Shown here in pieces: positions 43,848 through 51,595 of a DNA stretch of 51,595 bases (the stretch's first letter is position 1; each line of letters opens with the position of its first letter). The position numbers were made by a program, and so were the translations under genes. Below the pieces are notes generated by a model. That model worked only from the letters and a program-made list of their open reading frames with translations, was not told where the DNA came from and did no database searches. Source of the DNA: JAFIEN01 sp051859505 (GTDB lineage: Bacteria > Pseudomonadota > Alphaproteobacteria > Rhodobacterales > Rhodobacteraceae); contig JBHYFN010000028.1 in assembly GCA_051859505.1 (NCBI GenBank), forward strand, positions 1 to 51,595. The letters are read 5' to 3'.

Positions 43848-45284
43848 ATGTCGGACGATCCTGCCTACCTTGGCGGCCATGCCGCGCTGCAGGCCTTTCA
43901 CAGCGGCGCGCTTGATCCGCCCGCGCTGATGGAGGCGACGCTGGCCCGTCTGGCCGCGACCGAGCCGCATCTGAACGCCTGGACCGAAACCTGGCCCGAG
44001 GCCGCGCAAGACGCCGCCCGCGCCGCCGCCGCCCGCTATGCCGACGGCACGGCGCGGCCGCTGGAGGGCCTGCCGCTGGCGGTGAAGGAAGAGATGCGCC
44101 TTGCGGGCACGCGGCGCAGTTCCGGGTCGCTGATCTTCAGGGATCAGGTGGATGACGGGACGGATGTCTATGTCCAGCGCCTCCTTGATGCCGGGGCCAT
44201 TCCCATCGGCAAGACCACGACGCCCGAATTCTGCATCCTGGGCACGACGCATTCGCGCCTGCACGGCGTGACGCGCAACCCCTGGGACGGATCGCGCAGC
44301 CCCGGCGGTTCCTCCGGCGGATCGGGCGCGGCGCTGGCGGCGGGGGCGGCGGTGCTGGCGACCGGCACCGATATCGGCGGCTCGATCCGCATTCCGGCCG
44401 CCTGCTGCGGCGTGGCCGGGTTCAAGCCGCCCTATGGCCGCAACCCCGAAATCGTGCCCTTCAACCTTGATTACTACAGCCATACCGGGCCCATGGCGCG
44501 CTCGGTCGCCGATCTGGCCTTGATGCAGAACGTGACCTCGGGCCAGTGGGACGGCGACATCGCCTCGCTGCGGGAAAAGATCGTGCTGCCGACCGAAGCC
44601 CCGGCCGACCTGCGCGGACGGCGCATCGGCTGGAGCGCGGATTTCGGCATCTACGAGGTCGAGGCGGATGTGCGCGCCAACATGATGCGCGCGCTCGATG
44701 TTCTGGCCGGTCTTGGTGCCGAGATCGAGGAGGTCGGCTTCACCCTGCCGCCCGAGGCGCCGCGCGTGATGCAAAGCTATCTCGAACATCTCTGCGGCGC
44801 GGGCGTTGCCGCCCTGCTGCCCGCGCATCGTGACCTGATGTGCGACTATTCGGTCGCCTTCGCAGAGGCCAGCCTGCGCAGCACGGGCGCCGCCTTCTAC
44901 GAGGCCAATCTGATGGCCGCGCAGCTTTACGAAAGCTTCGGCCCGATGATGGCCCGGTTCGATGCGCTGGTCTGCCCGACGCTTGGCATCTCGGCCCCGC
45001 CGGCGGAGTACAGTTTCATCGCCAACCGGCTGCTTTTCGACGGGGCCGAACGCACCATGGCGGAAGAGGACTGGTGCATCACCATGGTCTTCAACATGTT
45101 CAGCCGCTGCCCCGTGCTGGCCCTTCCCAGCGGCTTTGACCGCGCCGGATTGCCGACCGGGATCCAGATCGTGGGCCGGGCCTATCATGACGAGGCGGCC
45201 TTTGCCGTGGGCCTGGCCTATGAGGCGGCCCAACCCTGGCTGGACCGCCCCGCGACCCGCCCCCTGCAGGAGCTTTTGACGTGA
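43848..45284 (+). CDS. Amidase signature family protein
   Basis: Serine amidase of 478 residues with the Ser-cisSer-Lys triad: K80 (PLAVKEE), S156 in GGSSGGS and nucleophile S179 in TDIGGSI. The family hydrolyses amides of many kinds. Between a polyamine importer and an acetylpolyamine deacetylase it may release amines from N-acyl or carbamoyl derivatives. GGAGGGG precedes the ATG at 43848; a further upstream in-frame ATG has no such site and would include the hairpin. Its end overlaps aphA as GTGA. Confidence 0.87.
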   Translation: MSDDPAYLGGHAALQAFHSGALDPPALMEATLARLAATEPHLNAWTETWPEAAQDAARAAAARYADGTARPLEGLPLAVKEEMRLAGTRRSSGSLIFRDQVDDGTDVYVQRLLDAGAIPIGKTTTPEFCILGTTHSRLHGVTRNPWDGSRSPGGSSGGSGAALAAGAAVLATGTDIGGSIRIPAACCGVAGFKPPYGRNPEIVPFNLDYYSHTGPMARSVADLALMQNVTSGQWDGDIASLREKIVLPTEAPADLRGRRIGWSADFGIYEVEADVRANMMRALDVLAGLGAEIEEVGFTLPPEAPRVMQSYLEHLCGAGVAALLPAHRDLMCDYSVAFAEASLRSTGAAFYEANLMAAQLYESFGPMMARFDALVCPTLGISAPPAEYSFIANRLLFDGAERTMAEEDWCITMVFNMFSRCPVLALPSGFDRAGLPTGIQIVGRAYHDEAAFAVGLAYEAAQPWLDRPATRPLQELLT

Positions 45285-46309
45285 TCACCATATATTCCGA
45301 AGACCACCGCCTGCGCGACGCCCGGACCGAGTTGTTCGGCGGCGAACTGGTCATGCCGCATGAACGCCCCAGCCGGGCCGAGATCGTGCTGCGCCATGTG
45401 CAGGCCGCCGGACTGGGCGAGGTCCGCCCCCCGCGCGATTTCGGCCTTGATCCGGTGCTGCGGGTGCATGATGCCGATTTCGTCGATTTCCTCGGCCGCG
45501 CCTGGGACATGTGGCAGGCCGCAGGCTACAAGGGCGAGGCGATCCCCACCTGCTGGCCCGCGCGGCGCATGGTGCAGCGGCGGCCCGACCATATCGACGG
45601 GCTTCTGGGCTATTACGCGCTGGCGACCGAAACCTCTTTCACCGAAGGCAGTTGGCCCGCCGCCCGCGCCAGCGCCAATGTCGCGCTGAGCGCCGCCGCG
45701 CTGGTGCAGGGGGGCGAGCGTTCGGCCTTCGCGCTCTGCCGTCCGCCGGGGCATCATGCGGCTTTCGACATGTATGGCGGCTATTGCTTCCTGAACAATG
45801 CCGCCATCGCCACGCAATATCTGCGCGACAATGGCGCCGCCCGGGTGGCGATCCTCGATGTCGATTTCCACCACGGCAACGGGACGCAGGATATCTTCTA
45901 CAGCCGCGACGATGTGCTGTTCGCCTCGATCCACGGCGACCCGCGTTTCGCCTTTCCGCATTTCCTTGGCTATGCGGATGAAACCGGGGCGGGCGCGGGC
46001 CTGGGCTTTACCCTGAACTATCCCCTGCCCGAAGGCACCGCCGCCGGCCCGTGGTTCGAGGCGCTCGAGGACGCCTTGGGCCGGATCGCGCGTTTCGGGG
46101 CCGAGGTTCTGGTCGTCTCGCTTGGCCTTGATGCCTTCGAGAATGACCCGATCAGCGGCTTCCGGCTGACCTCGGACGATTTCAGCCGCCTTGGCGCGCG
46201 GCTCGCCCGTGCCGGATTGCCGACCGTCTTCGTGCTTGAGGGCGGCTATGACATCGAGGCGCTTGGCATGAACACGGTCAATGTGCTGGGTGCTTTCCAG
46301 GCAGGCTGA
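45281..46309 (+). CDS. aphA: Acetylpolyamine amidohydrolase (histone-deacetylase family)
   Basis: Zinc enzyme removing acetyl from acetylated putrescine, cadaverine or spermidine. The 342 residues are almost the length of the Mycoplana ramosa enzyme (341). The key residues occur at the same numbers as I recall for it: H158/H159 (PPGHH), Zn ligands D195 and H197 (DVDFHHGNG) and D284 (GLDAFENDP), Y323 (EGGYD) and E117. The GTG start overlaps the amidase stop. With PotABCD upstream it forms an uptake-then-deacetylation route. Confidence 0.93.
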   Translation: MITIYSEDHRLRDARTELFGGELVMPHERPSRAEIVLRHVQAAGLGEVRPPRDFGLDPVLRVHDADFVDFLGRAWDMWQAAGYKGEAIPTCWPARRMVQRRPDHIDGLLGYYALATETSFTEGSWPAARASANVALSAAALVQGGERSAFALCRPPGHHAAFDMYGGYCFLNNAAIATQYLRDNGAARVAILDVDFHHGNGTQDIFYSRDDVLFASIHGDPRFAFPHFLGYADETGAGAGLGFTLNYPLPEGTAAGPWFEALEDALGRIARFGAEVLVVSLGLDAFENDPISGFRLTSDDFSRLGARLARAGLPTVFVLEGGYDIEALGMNTVNVLGAFQAG

Positions 46310-46352
46310 ACGCGGTCGCCTGGCCGCAGATCCCATTGCGTCCCTCACGGCT

Positions 46353-46379
46353 GCGCCGGGTGCCTCTGTCGCCCGGCGC
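46353..46379 (+). terminator. Hairpin downstream of aphA
   Basis: An 8-bp stem GCGCCGGG / CCCGGCGC with an 11-nt loop, 43 nt after the aphA stop. It lacks a U-tract; it may be a terminator between the amine and pyrimidine operons. Confidence 0.45.
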
Positions 46380-46416
46380 GCCGGGGGTGGCGTGACATAA
46401 TTCGCCCGGAGCATAA

Positions 46417-46432
46417 TTTACCGTTTGGTAAA
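46417..46432. promoter_or_regulatory. RutR-like dyad upstream of preT
   Basis: TTTACCGTTTGGTAAA is 16 bp with perfect 6-bp arms. It differs from the RutR consensus TTGACCAnnTGGTCAA at three of fourteen fixed positions. CATAAT at 46412-46417 could be the -10 box it overlaps. It lies 57 nt before preT. Confidence 0.5.
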
Positions 46433-46488
46433 ATTCCACGGCTGTGGCAGGCTTCGCCGAAAGGGAAGCCAGTTCGAGGACGCCACCC

Positions 46489-47826
46489 ATGCCAAACCCG
46501 CTCACGCCGGGGATCGTGCCGGGCCGCCTGCCGGCCGAAGAGATCGCCGCGAATTTCTGCGACCTGCACCCCGCACTTGGGCCGCACGAGGCCGCAACCG
46601 CCGCGGATCGCTGCTATTTCTGCCATGATGCGCCCTGCATCACGGCCTGCCCCACGGGCATCGACATCCCGCTTTTCATCCGCCAGATCGCCACCGGCAC
46701 GCCCGAGGCGGCGGCGAAGACGATCTTCGACAGCAATATCCTGGGCGGCATCTGCGCCCGCGTCTGCCCGACCGAGAACCTCTGCGAAGGCGCCTGCGTG
46801 CGCGAGACGGCCGAGGGCAAGCCGGTCGAGATCGGGCGCCTGCAGCGGCACGCGACCGATACGCTGATGGCGCGGCAGGGCCATCCCTATGCGCGCGCCG
46901 CGGCAACGGGCAAGCGCGTGGCGGTGGTGGGGGCGGGGCCTGCGGGTCTGGCCTGTGCGCACCGGCTGGCGATGCACGGGCATGAGGTGACGCTTTATGA
47001 CGCGAAGGACAAGGCGGGGGGGCTGAACGAATACGGGATCGCCGCCTACAAGGCGACCGAGGATTTCGCCGCGCGCGAGGTGGACTGGCTTCTGGGCATC
47101 GGCGGGATCACGCTCGAGCCGGGCCGCGCGCTGGGCGCGGACCTGATGCTTGACGCGCTGCAGGCCGAGTTCGACGCGGTGTTCCTGGGCCTGGGCCTTG
47201 GCGGGGTGAATGCGCTGGGCGTGGCGGGCGAGGACAGGGACGGGGTTCTCGACGCCGTGGGCTTTATCGCCGAGCTGCGCCAGGCGGAGGATCTGGCAGC
47301 CCTGCCGGTGGGGCGCAATGTCGTGGTGATCGGCGGCGGCATGACGGCGGTGGATGCGGCGGTGCAGTCGAAACTTCTGGGCGCGGACCAGGTGACCATC
47401 GCCTATCGCCGCAGCCGCGCGAAGATGAGCGCCTCGCGCTATGAACAGGATCTGGCGGCGTCGAAGGGCGTGCGGCTCCTGTTCAACGTGATGCCGGTCG
47501 CCATCCACGGCAACGGGGCCGCGGTCGAGGTCGAGTTCGAACATACCGCAGAGGGGCCCGACGGCCTGCGCGGCACCGGCGAGCGGTTCCGTCTGGCGGC
47601 GGATCAGGTGTTCAAGGCCATCGGTCAACGGCTGGTCGGCGATGCGGGGCTGGCGGTGGCGGGCGGCAAGATCGCGGTCACGGGGCCGGGCCGGACCAGC
47701 GTTGCGGGCGTCTGGGCCGGAGGCGATTGCGCGGCGGGGGGCGATGACCTGACCGTGACGGCAGTGGCCGAAGGGCGCGACGCGGCCGAGGATATTCACG
47801 CGGCATTGATCGGGGCGGCGGGGTGA
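46489..47826 (+). CDS. preT: NAD-dependent dihydropyrimidine dehydrogenase, PreT subunit
   Basis: First enzyme of reductive uracil/thymine degradation, flavin and iron-sulfur subunit taking electrons from NADH. The 445 residues show GltD-like architecture: N-terminal Cys clusters (CYFCHDAPCITACP, GICARVCPTENLCEGAC), an FAD fold VAVVGAGPAGLAC and an NAD fold VVVIGGGMTAVDAA. ATG 46489 follows GAGGA; an in-frame GTG 45 nt upstream is a poorer choice. A 24-nt gap with CGGAGGAAG precedes preA. Confidence 0.92.
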   Translation: MPNPLTPGIVPGRLPAEEIAANFCDLHPALGPHEAATAADRCYFCHDAPCITACPTGIDIPLFIRQIATGTPEAAAKTIFDSNILGGICARVCPTENLCEGACVRETAEGKPVEIGRLQRHATDTLMARQGHPYARAAATGKRVAVVGAGPAGLACAHRLAMHGHEVTLYDAKDKAGGLNEYGIAAYKATEDFAAREVDWLLGIGGITLEPGRALGADLMLDALQAEFDAVFLGLGLGGVNALGVAGEDRDGVLDAVGFIAELRQAEDLAALPVGRNVVVIGGGMTAVDAAVQSKLLGADQVTIAYRRSRAKMSASRYEQDLAASKGVRLLFNVMPVAIHGNGAAVEVEFEHTAEGPDGLRGTGERFRLAADQVFKAIGQRLVGDAGLAVAGGKIAVTGPGRTSVAGVWAGGDCAAGGDDLTVTAVAEGRDAAEDIHAALIGAAG

Positions 47827-47850
47827 ACCCCGCCCTACGGAGGAAGCGAG

Positions 47851-49149
47851 ATGGCTGATCTTTCGAGCGATTTCATCGGGATCAAATCCCCCAACCCGTT
47901 CTGGCTGGCCTCTGCCCCGCCGACGGACAAGAAGTACAATGTCGAACGCGCCTTCGAGGCGGGCTGGGGCGGCGTGGTCTGGAAGACGCTGGGCGAGGCG
48001 GGCCCGCCCATCGTCAATGTCAACGGGCCGCGCTACGGCGTGGTCCATGGCGCCGATCGCCGCGTGCTGGGGTTGAACAACATCGAGCTGATCACCGATC
48101 GCCCGCTCGAGGTGAACCTGCGCGAGATCAAGGAGGTCAAGCGCAAGTGGCGCGACCGGGCGGTGGTCATCAGCCTCATGGTTCCCTGCGAAGAGGAAAG
48201 CTGGAAGGACATCCTGCGCCGGATCGAGGATACTGGCGCCGACGGGGTCGAGCTGAACTTCGGCTGCCCGCATGGCATGGCCGAACGCGGCATGGGATCG
48301 GCCGTCGGGCAGGTTCCCGAATATATCGAGATGGTGACGCGCTGGGTGAAGCAATATTCGCGCATGCCCTGCATCGTGAAGCTGACGCCGAATGTGACCT
48401 CGATCCTGCCGCCGGCGATGGCGGCACATCGCGGCGGGGCCGATGCGGTCAGCCTGATCAACACGGTCAAGTCGATCACCAATGTCGACCTCGACCATTT
48501 CTCGCCCTTTCCGATGATCGACGGGAAGGGGTCGCATGGGGGCTATTGCGGACCGGCGGTCAAGCCGATTGCGCTGAACATGGTGGCCGAGATCGCCCGG
48601 CACGAGGAAACGCGGGGCCTGCCGATCTCGGGGATCGGCGGCATCACCACATGGCGGGACGCGGCCGAGTTCATGGCGCTGGGGGCGGGCAATGTGCAGG
48701 TCTGCACGGCGGCCATGACATATGGGTTCAAGATCGTGCAGGAGATGATCTCGGGCCTGTCGCAATATCTGGACGAAAAGGAGATGGCCCTGTCCGACCT
48801 CGTGGGTCGCGCGGTGCCGAACTTCGTGGAATGGCAGGATCTGAACCTGAACCATGTGACCAAGGCGCGGATCGACCAGGACGCCTGCATCAAATGCGGG
48901 CGTTGCTATGCGGCCTGCGAGGATACCAGTCATCAGGCGATCTGGATGAAGCCGGGGCGGGTGTTCGAGGTCAACGACGCGGAATGCGTGGCCTGCAACC
49001 TTTGCGTCAATGTCTGCCCCGTGGAGGAGTGCATCACCATGGTGGAACTGCCCAAGGGGGCCGTGGATGCGCGCACCGGCAAGACCGTGGGCGACTACGC
49101 CAACTGGACGACGCATCCGAACAATCCCGCAGCCCGCGCTGCCGAATAG
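47851..49149 (+). CDS. preA: NAD-dependent dihydropyrimidine dehydrogenase, PreA subunit
   Basis: FMN-barrel subunit that reduces the pyrimidine ring. The 432 residues have the dihydroorotate-dehydrogenase-like barrel (1-310), with the catalytic cysteine C139 in FGCPHGMAERG, equivalent to C671 of mammalian DPD. A C-terminal two-cluster ferredoxin domain follows (CIKCGRCYAAC and CVACNLCVNVCP). With PreT it forms the complete enzyme that in animals is one polypeptide. Twin hairpins follow the stop. Confidence 0.93.
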   Translation: MADLSSDFIGIKSPNPFWLASAPPTDKKYNVERAFEAGWGGVVWKTLGEAGPPIVNVNGPRYGVVHGADRRVLGLNNIELITDRPLEVNLREIKEVKRKWRDRAVVISLMVPCEEESWKDILRRIEDTGADGVELNFGCPHGMAERGMGSAVGQVPEYIEMVTRWVKQYSRMPCIVKLTPNVTSILPPAMAAHRGGADAVSLINTVKSITNVDLDHFSPFPMIDGKGSHGGYCGPAVKPIALNMVAEIARHEETRGLPISGIGGITTWRDAAEFMALGAGNVQVCTAAMTYGFKIVQEMISGLSQYLDEKEMALSDLVGRAVPNFVEWQDLNLNHVTKARIDQDACIKCGRCYAACEDTSHQAIWMKPGRVFEVNDAECVACNLCVNVCPVEECITMVELPKGAVDARTGKTVGDYANWTTHPNNPAARAAE

Positions 49150-49156
49150 GGCGGGG

Positions 49157-49210
49157 CAAGATTTTTCGCAGAAAAATCTTGTGGTCAAAAGTCTTCGCAG
49201 AAGACTTTTG
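49157..49210. terminator. Twin 11-bp hairpins with identical GCA loops
   Basis: CAAGATTTTTC-GCA-GAAAAATCTTG (49157-49181) and CAAAAGTCTTC-GCA-GAAGACTTTTG (49186-49210) are two perfect hairpins 4 nt apart. Both have a C-G closed GCA triloop. They lie between the convergent ends of preA and rutR. The A/T-rich stems could supply U-runs in either direction, so they probably act as a bidirectional terminator. Confidence 0.8.
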
Positions 49211-49358
49211 CGCCCGGCCCCAGCCGGGCACCCGGCCGGTCAGGGCAGCACGCGCATCGGGCCATGCGACCCAGACAGGGTCGAGAGGTCAGGTCATCGG
49301 GTTGGCCCATGCCCTCAGGGTCGCCCGAACGAGGTCAATTCCACGCAGGCAGCGACGA

Positions 49359-49997
49359 TCAGGACGCCAGAAGCTGGCGAAACAGCGTCTCGAGATAGCG
49401 TTCCGCCTCCGGGTAGGGATCCTGCCCGTCGCCCAGCACGGCCCGGACCTGCATCTCGAAATCCGCGTAATGCTGGGTCAGCGCCCAGATCGAGAAGATC
49501 AGATGCACCGGATGCAGGGCGGCGATCCGTCCCGCCTCCATCCACCGCCGCAGGACGGCTGCCTTTTCGGCCACCAGCGCCTGCAGATCGCCCTCGATCA
49601 CCGCCCCGATCCTGGGCGCGCCTTGCAGGATCTCGTTGGCAAAGAGCCGGCTTTCCCTTGGGTAATCCCGCGACATCTCGAGTTTGCGCCGCACATAGGT
49701 GAGGAGTTCCTCCACCGGATCGCCCTCCGGGTCGAGGTCGCGCAGCGGATCCAGCCATGTGTCGAGCAATTGCGTCAGCAGCGCCGCATGGATCGCCTCT
49801 TTCGACGGGAAGTAGTAGAGCAGGTTGGGCTTGGACAATCCGGCCGCGGTCGCGATCTCGTCCAGCGTTGCCCCGCGAAATCCCTGCGCCGAGAACACGT
49901 CGAGCCCCGCTTCGAGGATCGCCTGCCGGTTGCGGGTCTGGATCCGGGTTCGCGTCGGTCCGGACGGTGTGCGGCGCTCTGGTGGTGCCGCCTTCAT
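49359..49997 (-). CDS. rutR: TetR-family pyrimidine regulator RutR
   Basis: The 212 residues equal E. coli RutR in length. An N-terminal TetR HTH (AAGLSKPNLLYYFPSKEAIH) and the RutR-type C-terminal domain (ALHPVHLIFSIWALTQHYAD) are present. It represses until uracil or thymine binds. The start at 49997 (MKAAPPERRTPSG) is used; a longer in-frame reading is less likely. A textbook RutR site lies 139 bp upstream of its start, in the spacer shared with divergent pydC. Here it governs the reductive Pre/Pyd pathway, since no rutA-G genes are present. Confidence 0.93.
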   Translation of the reverse strand: MKAAPPERRTPSGPTRTRIQTRNRQAILEAGLDVFSAQGFRGATLDEIATAAGLSKPNLLYYFPSKEAIHAALLTQLLDTWLDPLRDLDPEGDPVEELLTYVRRKLEMSRDYPRESRLFANEILQGAPRIGAVIEGDLQALVAEKAAVLRRWMEAGRIAALHPVHLIFSIWALTQHYADFEMQVRAVLGDGQDPYPEAERYLETLFRQLLAS

Positions 49998-50135
49998 CGG
50001 TGAGCTCTCCCCTCGCACTCTGCCCGTTTCGCAAGCAGCGCCTGCGCCTGCGGCGACCAGTCGCCCGGAAATTCCGCAGTTGCCCGTTTGCCCCGCAGAC
50101 TCCTTGACTGCGGGCAATGGGATGATAGCCTCGGT

Positions 50136-50151
50136 TTGACCAAGTGGTCAA
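50136..50151. promoter_or_regulatory. RutR operator
   Basis: TTGACCAAGTGGTCAA matches the E. coli RutR consensus TTGACCAnnTGGTCAA at every fixed position, and symmetry extends one base further on each side (TTTGACCA/TGGTCAAA). It lies between rutR and pydC, 43 nt before the pydC start. Confidence 0.92.
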
Positions 50152-50193
50152 ATCAAGCCTGGACGAAGCCACGCCCTGCCAGAGGACTGCCCA

Positions 50194-51444
50194 ATGACCG
50201 CCCCCGGAGAGAATCTGCGCATCGACGGTGAAAGGCTTTGGGACAGCCTGATGGAAATGGCGCAGATCGGCCCCGGTATCGCGGGCGGCAACAATCGCCA
50301 GACCCTGACCGACGAGGATGCCGAGGGACGGGCCCTGTTCAAGGCCTGGTGCGAGGCGGCGGGTCTGACCATGGGCCTTGACCAGATGGGCACCATGTTC
50401 GCGCTGCGCGAGGGCACCGACCCCGACGCCCTGCCGGTCTGCATCGGCAGCCATCTCGACACCCAGCCCACGGGGGGCAAGTATGACGGGGTGCTGGGCG
50501 TTCTGGGCGGGCTCGAGGTGGTGCGCACGCTGAACGATCTTGGCATCCGCACGCGCCATCCGATCGTGCTGGCGAACTGGACGAACGAGGAAGGCACGCG
50601 CTTCGCCCCCGCCATGCTGGCCTCGGGCGTCTATGCCGGGGTGATCGACCAGCAATTCGCCCATGACCGGGTGGATGCCAATGGCAAGCGGCTGGGCGAC
50701 GAGCTTGCCCGGATCGGCTGGCAGGGCGAGGAGCCGGTCGGTGCGCGCCGGTTCCATGCCTATTTCGAACTGCATATCGAGCAGGGCCCGATCCTCGAGG
50801 CCGAGGGCAAGGAGATCGGCGTCGTCACCCATGGCCAGGGCCTGCGCTGGATCGAATGCACGGTCACGGGCAAGGGCCAGCACACGGGTTCGACGCCGAT
50901 GTATCTGCGCCGGAATGCGGGCAGGGGCCTCGCGAAGGTGACGGAGCTTGTCCACGAGATCGCCATCGCCCGCCAGCCCGCCGCGGTGGGGGCGATCGGG
51001 CATATCGACGTCTATCCGAACAGTCGCAACATCATCCCCGAAAAGGTCGTCTTCACCGTCGACCTGCGCAGTCACCTCCTTCCGGTTCTGGAAGAGATGG
51101 TCGCCGAATTCCACGCCCGCGCCCCCGGCCTTTGTGCCGACGTGGGCGTGACCTTCCGCACGCAAGTGGCCGGCGCCTTCGATCCGCCGGCCTTTGACCC
51201 GGTCCTGGTGGAGCGTGTCCGCGGCGCGGCCGAGCGGCTGGGCTACAGCCATATGGATATCGTCTCGGGCGCGGGGCATGATGCCTGCTGGATCAACCGC
51301 ACCTGCCCGACGACGATGATCATGTGCCCCTGCGTCGATGGCCTCAGCCACAACGAAGCCGAAGAGATCAGCCCCGACTGGGCGAGAAAGTCCACCGATG
51401 TGCTGCTGCATGCGGTGCTTGAGACGGCGGAGGTTGTGGGGTGA
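50194..51444 (+). CDS. pydC: N-carbamoyl-beta-alanine amidohydrolase (beta-ureidopropionase), M20-type
   Basis: Third step of reductive pyrimidine degradation: N-carbamoyl-beta-alanine to beta-alanine, CO2 and ammonia. The 416 residues belong to the zinc M20 amidohydrolase family that also holds allantoate amidohydrolase and hydantoinase-type L-carbamoylases: H87 (GSHLDT), D98 (GGKYDGVLGV), NEEGTRF (E132/E133) and SGAGHDACW. Context with rutR and preTA selects the pyrimidine role. The second-step enzyme, dihydropyrimidinase, is not in the window. It ends in a GTGA overlap with the next gene. Confidence 0.9.
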   Translation: MTAPGENLRIDGERLWDSLMEMAQIGPGIAGGNNRQTLTDEDAEGRALFKAWCEAAGLTMGLDQMGTMFALREGTDPDALPVCIGSHLDTQPTGGKYDGVLGVLGGLEVVRTLNDLGIRTRHPIVLANWTNEEGTRFAPAMLASGVYAGVIDQQFAHDRVDANGKRLGDELARIGWQGEEPVGARRFHAYFELHIEQGPILEAEGKEIGVVTHGQGLRWIECTVTGKGQHTGSTPMYLRRNAGRGLAKVTELVHEIAIARQPAAVGAIGHIDVYPNSRNIIPEKVVFTVDLRSHLLPVLEEMVAEFHARAPGLCADVGVTFRTQVAGAFDPPAFDPVLVERVRGAAERLGYSHMDIVSGAGHDACWINRTCPTTMIMCPCVDGLSHNEAEEISPDWARKSTDVLLHAVLETAEVVG

Positions 51445-51595
51445 GATTGGCCTTCATGGGCATCGCGCTAGTGGCTCCGGTTATGCAGCCAAATCATGCG
51501 AGTGCACTTGATTGGGCGGGTGGAATTGCCACGCTGGATTGCAGGCATCTTGCAGAAATCCCGGACGAGACGCTTGTGCCCTGGGTCAGAGGTTA
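51441..51595 (+). CDS. Small exported protein, N-terminal part
   Basis: The GTG start overlaps the pydC stop (GTGA) and the frame is open for 51 codons to the window end. The first 22 residues look like a signal peptide (MRLAFMGIALVAPVMQPNHA, cleavage near ASA), followed by LDWAGGIATLDCRHLAEIPD. The DC..L..IPDE..VPWVRG pattern is faintly like small HdeA-type periplasmic proteins, but I do not claim identity. Codon use (CTA, AAT, CAT, GTT) and about 56% G+C differ from the neighbours. Confidence 0.55.
   Translation, partial: MRLAFMGIALVAPVMQPNHASALDWAGGIATLDCRHLAEIPDETLVPWVRG

Noticed and set aside
46345..49188. Open frame of about 950 codons on the minus strand opposite preT and preA
   Set aside because: Antisense shadow of two well-supported genes; composition is repetitive and no domain is recognisable.

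Overview
The window is about 51.6 kb of GC-rich DNA (roughly two thirds G+C) with dense, overlapping operons. Gene content and order point to an alphaproteobacterium of the Rhodobacteraceae/Paracoccaceae type. The polyol operon matches the sorbitol-mannitol (smo/mtlK) operon known from Rhodobacter sphaeroides, the inositol transporter is the Caulobacter/Rhodobacter type, and the acetylpolyamine amidohydrolase carries the residue numbering of the Mycoplana enzyme. I see no rRNA, tRNA, CRISPR array, insertion sequence or phage gene. This is a run of catabolic operons, each with its own ABC importer, enzymes and regulator.

Layout. 1-361 (-): start of a truncated sterol-desaturase-like membrane protein. 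442-7642 (-): sorbitol/mannitol operon smoE-smoF-smoG-smoS-araC-mtlK-smoK. 7883-12470 (-) and 12607-15794 (+): divergent myo-inositol catabolic operons iolD-iolC-iolB-iolJ and iolG-iolE-oxidoreductase. 15826-16872 (-) is a LacI-family repressor, divergent from the inositol importer ibpA-iatP-iatA (17050-19989, +). The same perfect 16-bp palindrome lies in both divergent promoter regions, defining the LacI regulon. 20136-26648 (+): LysR gene, then an importer plus aminobutyraldehyde dehydrogenase in the order of E. coli ydcSTUVW. 26923-32471 (+): five-gene Dpp/Opp-type peptide importer.

32620-46309 is the least understood part. It holds a flavin monooxygenase-like protein (-), RidA, a DUF1028 protein, a LysR regulator, a trimethylamine-dehydrogenase-like iron-sulfur flavoprotein, an ArgE/DapE-like deacylase, a PotABCD polyamine-type importer, an amidase and an acetylpolyamine amidohydrolase. 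Together they suggest uptake, deacylation and oxidative N-dealkylation of acylated or methylated amines or polyamines. 46489-51444: reductive pyrimidine degradation (preT, preA, rutR, pydC) with a textbook RutR operator before pydC. The window ends inside a small exported protein gene coupled to pydC.

Recurring non-coding structure stands out. Each of the five binding-protein genes is followed within about 20 nt by a strong GC-rich hairpin. Short tandem repeats (12, 15, 12, 7 and 12 bp units) sit at or near five gene 3' ends, two of them carrying the stop codon in every unit. The leader of the second polyamine importer contains interlocked inverted repeats with the topology of an H-type pseudoknot. 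Almost all operon junctions are ATGA or GTGA overlaps.
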